From assembly GCF_030272615.1 (NCBI RefSeq), contig NC_081413.1:159035349-159099348 (forward strand): a stretch of DNA of 64,000 nucleotides. Direction: 5' to 3'. Within the stretch, counting starts at the first letter, position 1, and every line of letters begins with the position of its first letter. Shown one piece after another: positions 45,004-56,878 of this stretch. The position numbers and the translations under genes were made by a program. The notes beneath the pieces were generated by a model, which saw only the letters and a list, made by a program, of their open reading frames with translations, was not told where the DNA came from and did not search any database. The DNA is from Cryptomeria japonica (taxonomy: Eukaryota > Streptophyta > Pinopsida > Cupressales > Cupressaceae).

Positions 45004-48000
45004 AGGCATCAAAAAGTGGCAATATGAAAAAAATTGCATTCTCCACTCGCCTAAAAACGCGAAAAATTTGTGTTGACTTTTTCCTTGGCTTGGATGTCAG
45101 TGCATCTAGCCATGGCAAAAACCCAAGCAAATTGGATATCCGATATTAATAAAATATATAATATATGAATAGTATATTATATATTATTTAATATATAATA
45201 TATTACATGATATATAATATATTACATACTCTATATTATATATTGTTTAATATTTAATATATAAGACATCCTAGAGAAAGGTTTAGGTATCAGAAATCCT
45301 ATTTGGATTGGATATCTGATTCCTATGGGTATTTTTATACGCATTGAGACAGTCTGTGGGTCATTTTTCACCCACGAGCTACACGAAGTGTTGAAAGTGG
45401 CACCTAAATTATCCTCCAATCAAATATGTCTTATGATGTGTTATACAACATATCATGAATTGGTGAAAATATGTAACTCCCCTTTACAACTCTCTTATGC
45501 ATTCAACAACATATACATTTCCTACATATGCAAACTTCTAGAGACCATAACTTTTGATTCATTGGGTTGATTGCATTTGTTTTTATTTTTTTAATTGAGG
45601 CACTTGAAGAGATTTGTGCAATGAGCACCCTCACAAGAAATGTTGATCAATTGAACATATTTATATTGATAAAAAGCTAAGCATGTAGACTAGAAATTGA
45701 GTTTTTCCATTTTATATTTGAAAATCACACATTTTGTAATATTAATATTAGGAGCAAGACTGAGAGACATTTCACAACATGACATGACAAATGCATGTAA
45801 AATTCCTCCTTTGGACATATATGCATTGTAGGAAATAGACAATATTTATTTTAATTAACCATGCTTTGACTTGTGCAAATTATCGGTTAGATTAAGTAAT
45901 TGATTTTAGTCCACTAATGATGTGAGAGGGAAAAAAAGAAATTAAATAAATATGGTTCATTTTTCTAATTTTCGGTAATATGCATGATGGACTTAAATAA
46001 ATAAAATTTGGGATTATTTATATGTAAAGTTGGACTTTAGAAATGGAATCAACTAAATAATTAATTAGACTCGACTTATTCAATTAATGTTTAAGACATG
46101 ATTAAGTGACTTAAATAGATAATCAAAAAATAATTAATATTATCAAATAATTTAAGAATTAATTAAATAAATATAATTAATTTAAGTAATTTAGGGATAA
46201 TAATGTGTAGTGGTTCAATGACAACAAAATTGTTGAGAGTTGATTTTGGATGTCTCTAATGTTAATATATAAATCTATACCTCCAAGTTATTAGCTCAAA
46301 ATTAGAAGTTTCTTATGCTTTGAAAATTCAAAAACTGATATACAACATTAGAATGTCGCTAGGTTAATCAGTACACTTCATCTCTATCATACTCAATTTA
46401 GATGTAGGTTAAAAAGAAAAAGATATCCGCTTTAAATAAAACCAAACATCAAATATGTTTAGAATTATTAAAAATAAATAAATATTTTTATTAAAATTAG
46501 GAAAAGAAAAATTCATCAAACTTTAGATTAATTTTTTTAATTTGATACTAATAATAATTTTGGTGCAACCAAGTTGACTCCTCGAAAATTAAAAAGTGGA
46601 AAATTGGTACCGTGCTAATGTTTAGACACGAACAAATACAATAATATATGAAGAGACCAAGTTGAATTATTACAAAGAATTAAAAAAATAAAAATAAATA
46701 AAAACTTTAATTATTGGCACGCATAATGACTCCCTTGCTTGTTTATGAGAGAAAAATGATTTATGTTTTGCCTTAATGAATGAGGGAATTATAGTTAAGA
46801 GTATCAACCCATACCTATGACGTGTACATTGACGGCTATTAAAATATATTGTTGTTTGAACCCTAAGTCAAATTAAATATAGTGGTTTTCAATGGTGGGT
46901 TAAAAATAATGATTTTGATGTGACGAGGGCATCAAATCTTTGCTAAAATTAATTAATCATTTTCATTTTTGTTGATTGAAAATAATAAGCAAATAAACAA
47001 AACGAATATTTTGAATTGTAACTATTTTATACATAGAACTTGGAAAAGTTTCATATTGTTTTTTCACCAAAACCAATGAATGGATTAGATGGGCATCTCT
47101 CATGCTAGATGGGCCATGGTTTGTCCCCATAATTTGGGCCATAAACCTTCTTTTCAGCCTGCTTTGTGTGTACCACATATATTCCTAAAGAGCATCCAAT
47201 TACTCCTATCAAAGATTGTAAATATGACAATTAGGTTGTCTTAAATGTATCAATTAATTTGTAAGATCATTTACTTTTATATGGAAGTTAGCAAATAACA
47301 TTATTTGTTCTTGAATCTTAATATTATTTATGTTTAAAATTCATTTCAATTTCGCCTAATTCATTTTTCTACCTTCATTCAGATATATGAGTGTAGAATT
47401 CATTTAGAATAGTTCTACATCCATAGATCTAAATTCCATATTTTCAATTTTTTGAAATTTAAGTCTTTGCCATACTTATGCCTGATTCTTATGAGTCGAC
47501 TAAAACGTGAATTTTCCAAATTATCAAGGACTAAATCATATGGAAGTTAGAGATCTAAACAACAAAGAGAGTAATCAATCGAGCTTAAGTTTATAGTCAC
47601 ATTTCAATGTTAGAGATGAAAAGTCCCAAAAACCTCAAAATTCTCTTATTCTTTTTAACTTGAAAAGAGATTTGTTGCAAATATAGTAGCTCAAAGAAAG
47701 TAAAAGATCCTCCTAGCATATAAAGTTTGTCTCACCATATAGGCAATGAGGAGAAAATCATACAATGTCTAGAAGATTGATGTTTTTGTTCCATTAAATG
47801 AGAAAGGGAACCAAGCTTTCCATATGCTCTTGAATCAACTAGATCATTGTTGTTTAAAGTACCATGCCATTAGAATTTTTCCTTCTAGCCAACTTCTCCC
47901 CAAACACCTTTAGCAATGGTTGTGAATATTTTGTATTTGACGAGAAACTGCTAGGGAGAAAAGACTTTTAGAGCTCTATGATCTATTTAGCAATTAGACA

Positions 48001-48059
48001 TATAACTTTAGTTACTAGATCAGTCATTCCCTAACAATATTTATTTTTAGATTAGATAT
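45004..48059. other. AT-rich intergenic DNA, no supported gene
   Basis: 45140-45270 is TA-rich (ATATAATATATTA runs). A block near 46915-47130 (GAGGGCATCAAATCTTTG, then CATGCTAGATGGGCCA) has partial counterparts at 50360-50385 and 52070-52090, suggesting an old dispersed repeat. 47800-48060 may include further LINE remnants. No convincing ORF. Confidence 0.5.
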
Positions 48060-49625
48060 ATGATGAAGCCAAGAAGCCACTAGCCACCCTTTATTCTTGC
48101 TTCATTTTGCCATGAGGAATCCTAGATCCCAAATGGGATGCCCAATATCTAGATATTTCACCATTTAATGATGTATTTCCATTTTTTATTGATCGATGAA
48201 GGGGGTGGGACAATTGTGTTGACTTGGTGGTCAACATCTCCTTTGGGGTTCTCGACATGGCTTAACTACCTCCCATGGATCTGAGTAAGTTTGGTGTTTG
48301 TGACATTCGTTGACAGCTCGAGATTTTGGCGCAACGACAAACATACCAACAATTGGTATCAAAGCCTTGGGTCATGGGTTCGAATCCCAGGAGGTCTCCT
48401 TCATTCCGTTGGTGCGGAACCCTCAATTGGTGCTGAGGAGGAAATTGTTGACTTGGTGGCCAGCACCTCCTTTGGGGTTCATGACATGGCTTAACCACCT
48501 CCCGTGGATCTAGGTAAGTTTGGTGTTTGTGACGTTCATTGAAAACTCGAGCTTTTGGTGCAAGGGCAAACATATCAACAAATTGAAGTCACCATGAAAG
48601 CGTGATGTCATCAACATAGTGTGAGAAAAGAGTCACTTCATTATCAATTAGCAAGATGCCTTGAATCGAGTTCTGGTTTTCTAGAATCCAGTGGGTAAAA
48701 AACCTAAAGCATTAGTTGTAAAACATGGAAAAATGGGGCCATTAGGAATCCTTGTATTATAGATCTATGTCTAGGGAAGATGGGTTAGAAAACCATTCAC
48801 AACAATAAACTAATTGACTTTAGAGAAAAAAAAAATTGTATATGAAATATGAGTCTAGGCCCAAAGCTCAACCACATGAGCATTTTTTGAGTGAACTATA
48901 CCATCTTATTCTATCATAGGCCTTGTCAAATTCTAGCTTGATAAGAAACCATCATTACTAGTATATGTCCATTCAATTGTCTCTCAAGCAAGCACAATAT
49001 TATCCAATATGAATCTACCCCAAGAAAGCCAATTTACTCCAATCTCGCAAACTCTTGGGTTGTTTGTTTGGTCCTCTTATATTAGCAATGACAATAATCT
49101 TGCAATTGTCATTTAGGAAGGTTATAAGCCTCAAAGCAAAGGCAATTTTATCATTATTCCATTTAGGGACAATATTTATAAGTCTATGGTTACTAGAAGG
49201 ACCTAAAGAACCTTTAGTAAGGGCTCCTTTGTAGATGTTATACAATTCCTCTTTAATAAAAGACCATATTATCTTATAGAATTTTGTAGGGAGATCATCC
49301 ATTCCATGGCTTCTAGGACCAACCATATCTTCTGGGATCATATCAAACTCTTCAAGTGTGAATAGATGATCTAACTTAAATTTTTTGTTCATGACCAATA
49401 TTATTAGTAATATAACTATCAATTGAACCTTTATAGTTAGTGTCTCCTTTAGTTTAGTTAGCAAAAAAATGTTTATAATATTGAAAAAAATAGTTTTAAT
49501 GTCTTCAAGATGGTCACAAATCTTTCCTTCTTGATTATAAAAGAAAAACACATTTTCTTGACTGTGTTTGTCTTTCAAATAGTTAAAAAGAACTTGGTTG
49601 TCTTATCTCCTTTCATCTAATGCAA
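48060..49625 (-). pseudogene. LINE-1-type non-LTR retrotransposon, RT fragment
   Basis: On the minus strand the order is LKDKHSQENVFFFYNQEGK, then DDLPTKFYKIIWSFI, SLGPSSNHRLINIVPKWNN, FDKAYDRI (48908-48930), the catalytic YVDD (48607-48618), and, after the TRIM insertion, LGIPFGI (near 48140-48160). This is the RT motif order of plant L1 elements. The longest open piece is 49015-49578 (187 codons). Several frame changes and stops show decay. Neither the endonuclease domain nor the 3' tail was identified. Confidence 0.8.
48217..48580 (+). mobile_element. TRIM element, 364 bp, inserted in the LINE
   Basis: Two 135-bp terminal repeats (48217-48351 and 48446-48580), both TGTTGACTTGG ... CAACA, about 87% identical (18 differences counted), flank a 94-bp interior. 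The interior starts ATTGGTATCAAAGCC, close to the initiator-Met-tRNA PBS common in plant LTR elements, and ends with the purine-rich GAGGAGGAAAT. The target duplication AATTG is at 48212-48216 and 48581-48585. No coding capacity, so it depends on another element. The direction is set by the PBS. Confidence 0.93.
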
Positions 49626-50811
49626 TATGACCCTCAATCAGATTCCTCTACTTCTATATAATTAAAATCTTCAACAAATACTACAAACTACAAAATTTAT
49701 TTATTCTCTATAATTATAAACTCGTAAAAAAACCAATAAAACTCTACTTTTCTATTATTTCCTTGAGATTTTCTCCATTTATATAGTATTCCATTCCATC
49801 CTCTTCCCATACAATTTTTTATTTCTATTTTTATTTTGAAGAACCCGTACAATTTTATAATGGAAGTGCAGTTGTTGATAACATTGTACCACTATTGAAT
49901 CCAACTACAACTGTTATCACGTCTAGTATTTCATTCCAATAAAAGCTGTTTTCTTTGCATTGGATCTTTGAAAAAACTATTTTGTAATGCTCCACTTATA
50001 GAATACTAATATGCCAAGATGGTCAAAAAGTGCATAGAATTTTGTTAAAAAAGAATTAAAATTTAATTGTAATTCCTTAAACATCTACACCAGCGTCTCG
50101 TACACTCCACTTCACCGCACGCCCTGACATGATAGTAGAAAAAAACAATTAATTCAAACATAAATTGATTCAACACTAATACAAAGCCAGTCCATGTTCA
50201 ATTTCTTTTTAAATTGCATAATTGAACGTTACACACTCTCACGAAATTAAAATATACAAATTTCTACTCACATACGAAAAAGGAAATACTAGATAATGAT
50301 TGTTCATTCGAATTTTTGGTATGATAGAGATAAACTGGTTTTTATTAAAATAGTTTGATGCGACAGATGGCATCAAATCTTTGATTGGACTGACGTAAGC
50401 CATTAATCTATTGAAATCTATATTTTCAACTTGTTATTATCAATAATTAATTATTGTTTTTATACGTAGAAGTGAGATTCATCCTGCATACTTCATTGAT
50501 GAAATAGATGTATTTCTAAGCATTTTAATCCACTGAAAAATTTTATCATTAAAAAAACATTTAAGTTGAAGTAGTATGAGAATGAATAATCTTTTTGGAA
50601 ATTCCATAAATGTAGTTCTATTCAACAACTCTATATGATAGAAGATGGTTTCAACTTTCAGTTTATTACTGCGATTTATTGTCTTGTCTTATTAGGGGAA
50701 GAGTATCAGTTATCATCCATGTTCCAATAACGGTTCACTCCATGCTCACCCAACCCTTCAATTACTAACTTCAAAGAAACCAAAAAGATGATAATTAAAA
50801 GTCCATAGGGG
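49626..50811. other. AT-rich DNA, no supported gene
   Basis: No protein-like ORF. At about 50693 an AGGGGAAGAGTATCAGT segment resembles the terminus of the fold-back element that begins at 50812, perhaps a second broken end. Confidence 0.5.
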
Positions 50812-51653
50812 AAGAGCACCAGTAGCCGTCATAGCTAACTTCGCGCACCCACAGATCCTAAATGGTACATCAGATTTTAATTTTTTTTTTCAGTTGTCTT
50901 CGTATGTGACTTAACTACTTATAGCTATTGATCTGGCTTCTGGGTAGTAACGATGTACGTTGTGGAATCAATTATGCGCACAAAGGTCAATAAGTACACA
51001 TTTCAAAGTGTCGCTTGATACCTAACTAAAGATGTTCCAGTAACCGTCAACTCAAAATCACTAGTACTTGTTGACAAATGTCCCAATAGTGGTGCACAAA
51101 TGTTCCAATAGTGGTACACAAATGGGACAAATATTCCAATAGTTGTGCACAAATGGGCCAATTAATTACAAAAAATGATCGACTATTGGTACAAAACAAA
51201 TTTATTAATGGTTTTTTCACTATGACAGCTATTGGGGGGTCAACAGGGCAATAAGGTGATGGTTATTGGAACTATGTTATCTATTGATGCTCTTCCCCTA
51301 TTAGTAAATTTCTCATGTACCAATAGCTGCTCACTTTTTACCTTTTTTGCTTCAGAATTGGTCCATTTGTGCACAACTACTGGTACATTTGTGCACAACT
51401 ACTGGTCAATTGTGTATAAGTATTGGCAATTTTAAGTGTACAGTTATTGGGGCATCTATAAATAGGTATCGAGTGACACTTTCAAATATGTACTCTTTGA
51501 CTCTTGCATGCATAAGCCAAAACAATAGCTATAAACAGTTAAATAGCATACAAAAAAAAAAAAAAAAAAAAATCATCAAAAACCAATATACTATTTAAGA
51601 TTTCTGAATATATGAAATTAGCTATAACGATTACTAATAAGCTTCTCCTAAAT
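50812..51653. mobile_element. Fold-back (long inverted-repeat) element
   Basis: The left arm (about 50812-51190) and right arm (about 51350-51653) are diverged inverted copies. GGGGAAGAGCACCAGTAGCC matches the complement of the TTACTAATAAGCTTCTCC end. CAAAGTGTCGCTTGATACC (near 51003) matches GGTATCGAGTGACACTTT (near 51466), and TTATAGCTATTGATCTGGC matches GCCAAAACAATAGCTATAA. GTGCACAAATG and CAATAGT words repeat around the loop. No ORF looks like a transposase, so it is probably a non-autonomous DNA element. A target duplication is not clear. Confidence 0.72.
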
Positions 51654-51928
51654 CTATTTAGTAACTCTAGTGAGAAAATAATGATGGGAGAATATTTCAT
51701 CCTCCAATTTATAGCTGTTATTTTACAACTGTCTTTTAGTTCTCACTGAATCTTGATCTACAAATGCTCCACTTGGTATGACTTTCAATATAGTCCACCA
51801 ATAAGTTTCAACTGTTAATACTGTTCAACAGTGACTTTTTGTTCATGTCTGTTTGACTGTGAATCTATAGCTGTTATTTGTAATCTTTTTATTCTCTGTA
51901 ATTCAATTAAAAAATGCTTTTATCACTG

Positions 51929-52006
51929 AGGACTGAAAAGAAGTATTTTGTAGGAGGACTGAAAAGAAGTATTTTGTAGGAGGACTGAAAAGAAGTATTT
52001 TGTAGG
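51929..52006. repeat. 26-bp tandem repeat, 3 identical copies
   Basis: AGGACTGAAAAGAAGTATTT plus TGTAGG is repeated exactly three times (51929, 51955, 51981). Identity of the copies implies recent expansion. Confidence 0.95.
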
Positions 52007-52360
52007 CTTGGTAAATAATTATGATTAGATGACAACGGGGTAGCACTGGCCGACAATAGTTATGGCATTCTCGCATGCTAGATGGACCACAAGTTTTTCC
52101 TGTGAAAGTGGCCCACACGTATGCATCATAATCTTTTTTGTTTTCTTATTTTTTTCCATGCCAAGCTGAAAAGTTATATATGGTTTTAGATTTTTAAATA
52201 AGTTCTCATAATTTGAATAGAATAATTTAAGGCAATTCAGACATTAGCTTCCAAGCTATTTATATTTTAATTCTTTTACTTTTCATTAAATCAATTGATA
52301 TTGTTTTTATTATTTTAGTAAGAATACATTTTTGCAATGAATGAAGTGTATGTCTTTAGT

Positions 52361-52925
52361 TGTAAGTTTAATTATTTGTTATTGTGTTTTTTATTTGATC
52401 AAATTTACTTTAACTTAAAAGAAACTCAATCAAATGTTCTTTGAAAGAATTAAATGAGTAGAAACTAAATATCATCTTAAAAAGACAACTCAAGTAAATA
52501 TAAGGATAAAAATTGTACATTTAGTAATTCTCCCTCTTATTTCACACTTACCTCTCCCTTAAATCCATAACCTACGCTAGCACACGACCACTTTCACATC
52601 TAAATACTTTCTTTTTCTCACCCTCAACCTTTCCTATATATCTCTATTGTAGGTTTGATTAATTGTTAATGTGTTTTTTATTCACTCAAATACACTTTAA
52701 ATGAAAGTCAACCAATTTTATTTTATTTTCCATAGAAATTAAATATCATCTTAAAAATGTAATTCAATTTTTACGCTTGTTTCACACTCACTTTAGCACC
52801 CCCCTTTTTTAAGTATGGTTTTGATTTTCTTTTGCCACTTAGAGATCAAGTTTCCCTTGAGCCCATAACACAATACCAATTTCACATCTAAACATTATTT
52901 TTCCTCTCTCAACATTTCCTATATC
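52361..52925. repeat. ~285-bp diverged tandem duplication
   Basis: GTAAGTTTAATTATTTGTTA ... AAATATCATCTTAAAAA ... TTTCACATCTAAA ... TTTCCTATAT near 52361-52645 recurs in the same order near 52646-52925. Confidence 0.6.
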
Positions 52926-54105
52926 CTAGATGCTAAGAGTGTTGCACTCTCATCCTCCAGATAAGACCATACATGCTCGCATCCCATGAATTTAAAATCC
53001 ACTTTTTTCCATCCAAACACTCCATTTTTCACACCCCACAACCCTTAATTCACTTCTAACAATTAGAAAGGGTTAGTTGCTTAGGAAAAAAAAGAGGTTA
53101 AATTCAAAAAAAAATCATAGGGGATGACCCCTATCCAGCCCCAATTCAAATCATTTGTAAGAGAATTCACTCGCATAGGCAATACTAGCATGATCTTCAT
53201 TGCTAGATCATCACTATTGTAGCAACTCACATCTTACACCACATCCAAAGCTTATCTTTTCATAAACTATTGAATTGACCTATAGAATTTGGCTATGATA
53301 TATCCTCAAAAGTGCGATAAGAACCATTTTTCTCCAAAATAGACATCTCAAGTGTGCAATTGTATGAAAACTTTTGAGAAGTGGTTTTTCCATTAAGAGT
53401 TGTAGAGGGCACTAGCACAATCATATTGTGCATTTGAATTTAAAAAAAATAGAACTACAACTATATGGATTATATTGCACACCTAGTGAGATACTACAAA
53501 ATTTGATTCCAAAATGAGAAAAAAAATTGAATTCCAACAATGTCAACCCTCCTCCTAACTTTCTCCATATGTTAATGTCTACTTTAGTAATCAAAATAGA
53601 CAAGCCTCTCTTACCCTCTCCTTCTTTCATCGTGTGATATACAAACTAAGAGAGACACTCCTTAATGACTTGTCAATGTCTAGCCTTGTAGCCCTTCTAT
53701 GACATCTCAAGGATGTTAGAGAAAGTGTGAATTCCAACACTAACACATTTTAAACATTATTTGGCATATAAAAAACATAAGAAAACATCAAAAACAATAC
53801 TTGAAACATAAGGAGAACACATGATAATGACTAGAATATTAGGGGTTACCCAAGGGAAATCCCAAATCCCTTAAAGGGGAAAAATATAGTAAGAGTGAGT
53901 ACTTTTCTCCTCAATCCACTATGTACCAATCAATTATACATTGTAATTTAAGTTGGTAATGTATATTAACACTATCATTTATCATGTTTGTGTACCTTGT
54001 CAAACCCTATAATGGTGTCTCCAAAACCTTGCTCCATGATGACAAAACCTGCCAAATGGCTTACCTTGAGAATAATAAGGAAACTAGTTGGAATGCACTA
54101 TGTGT

Positions 54106-54383
<278 letters not shown>

Positions 54384-56878
54384 CACTTACACACCAAGAG
54401 ATGATCACAAATATGATGCAATAGAGTGGAATTCTCTACTTTTTCTAGGAGGTGATTTTTTTATCACAATAGTTGGGACAAATTTGTTGCCTCTAATACA
54501 AAAATGTCTTGTATATTTTTCTTAAACAAACATCATTTTTCAACCTAAAGATGTTCAACTTATCTCAAGGCCTCCCCTAACCCTCAAACAAACATTTAAA
54601 CTTTTGAGACTAATGGACATCTTGATGTAAGGTCCTCAAACAACTCTTTTTGAGTTTAAATACACGTAATCCTCTAAGAACATAAAACAATGTGTCATTT
54701 TACAAACCATCACATTTCTATTTATAGTTAATCTCAACCTCAACTATTAGTTTTGTTCTATTTTAAAACAAAAGTATTTTAGTAAATGAATTACTATTAT
54801 TCAATTTTTGGATTCTAAAAGGAAGACCACGGTAAATTAAAAAACACATATTGTAGTGTAACATGATCACAAGGGATGAATTTTAATCATCCCTAAAGTA
54901 AAACAAACCCCTACAACCACTTTCTTGTAACCAAGGTTAAAGAGATGAATTTTTCACTAAAATCTTGCTAATTTATTTAAGACCTTTACATGATCCAGCA
55001 TTCTATTTGAAGACAAGTGATGAAACTCAAATATTCTAAAGTGAATAATGGGACCTTTTCACCTTGTTTTTTCTTTGCTTCTTTATTGAATGAAAATGGA
55101 GTGCACCCTTAAGATTCACTTGAAGTGCTTTTTGTGATGTGTGATGGATGGTGGAATGTGGTTGCTTAGTAGAAATTAGCAATATGATGTTGGGATTAGG
55201 ATGATAGATCAAGAAAACAACATCATCAAGATAAGATGAAAGTGGATAATGAAAATGTGATACGCGGCTTCCAATTTATATAATTTTCACAAGGAAAATT
55301 AATGCTCGAGACACATTGTTTAACAAGAATTTGAAGAAGACAAATGCATGGATTAAAGGCTTAGCCTTGTGATAAGTATCACAAGAGAGATAGAGGTGTC
55401 ACATGGAATGTAAAAGCTAGGTATGCTCACACATGTATGAGCAAAGGAGTGGAGATAGATGCAAGATGAAAAGGAGACTACACATGTGTCAAGAGCATGC
55501 TCACACACGTGTGAACAAGGAGTGAGGTGAACAAACATGTTTACACATGTATGAGAGGTGTAGGGACACTTGTCATATGATGATGAGTTTATATTTAATT
55601 CTACAATATACTCCACATAAATGATAAACATTTAACCATCTTTAAATTAAACTAGATTATAATTTTTAACTATATAAATGAATTATAATTTAATACTACT
55701 AAAAAGAATCCAAAAAAATAAACAATTCCATATTCGATAATAATAAAAATAAAAGATATAACATATCTATATTTATATAAGGGAGCTCGCTGTCTTGTTT
55801 TTATGAATATTTTTACCTTTCTTTGAAATTCTAAATATTCTATGGAATGCCCATTTTATCAAAATCCTAAAATAACTATCATTTCCTACCAATGAAAAAT
55901 AATAATAAATATGTAACAAAAACAAGAATAAAACAATAATAATAAAATGAGAAGAGTCAAAATTCAACCCATGTGTCGAAAGCCCAATTCACCTAAGCTG
56001 GGAAAACTTCAAGTCGCAAATTCGAAAGTTGGCTGGCGTATTGAACTAGCTGTCAACAAATTAAACCATCTCCATCGTACAAGATTAAGATTTTCAAGAA
56101 GAGAACATGGTTAAAATCCAAACCACGAAGCTAAAAAGAAACTAGGCAACAAAAGCTAATTGTTCTCTTTTTTAACAGCGGTGAGAAATTATCGGCCTAT
56201 TGCAAGATTGTCGGTGGGGGGAAAACCTGAAAAGATCTAGGCAGCTACTGAGAATTATTTAATCAATCTGCCTGAATCATCTGAGGTCCTAAACCTCTCA
56301 ATGGTGGTAATAGGTAAGTACCCCGCCTTGGACGTAGATTGAATCAGAAACAACGCAAAGCATTTATCTCTTCGAGTGGTGTGCGGTAACACAGACATCC
56401 ATGCATGGAAGTAGCGCAGCGTACGGGATAAAAGGGTAAGGCAACGTTAAATATAGTGCCATGGGGTTCATCTACTACGTGTACGGATGAGGATCGAACA
56501 CGGCACACCCCTGCTGCCCAAGAGAAAAATAATGCATACCTGGTCTAGAACACTAGATCTGTCTACCAAACGACAGTAACTACCTGAGAAATCTAACAAA
56601 AGAACGCTTCTTTTACAAGACCCATATCAGCTGGACGCAGAATGGCTTTTGCTAGGCTCATGTGTACTGTAGTTAGCCCTGTTCATAGTCAGTAGGTTGT
56701 ATATCTAAAGGATGTCATTGATTAAGGGGCTGTAAATCACATTTTGTTTCAGAGTTTGCCACTGGTAGACAGTGAACCTTTTTTTACTGTAAAACAGGCT
56801 TTTAAGGCCTGTTGGAGTTAGCCACTGTTAGATATTGAAGCGCTCTTGTTCTCCAGCAGGCTTTAAGGATTGTCGGTA
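54384..56878. other. Intergenic DNA upstream of the GT47 gene
   Basis: Mostly AT-rich. 55410-55560 has several CACACATGTATGAG and ACACGTGTGA-like words, some with ACGT or CACGTG-like cores. The last ~900 bp are less AT-rich and should contain the promoter and 5' UTR of the gene at 56879, but no TATA box stood out. An in-frame TAA at 56864-56866 closes the frame upstream of the chosen start. Confidence 0.5.

Noticed and set aside
48354-48400. B-box-like GGTTCGAATCCC suggesting a tRNA gene
   Set aside because: It lies in the TRIM interior next to the PBS. No A box or cloverleaf is present, and the LTRs and target duplication explain the segment.
56870-56878. GT47 start at the TTG at 56870
   Set aside because: TTG is not a normal plant nuclear start; the first in-frame ATG at 56879 gives a conventional N-terminus.
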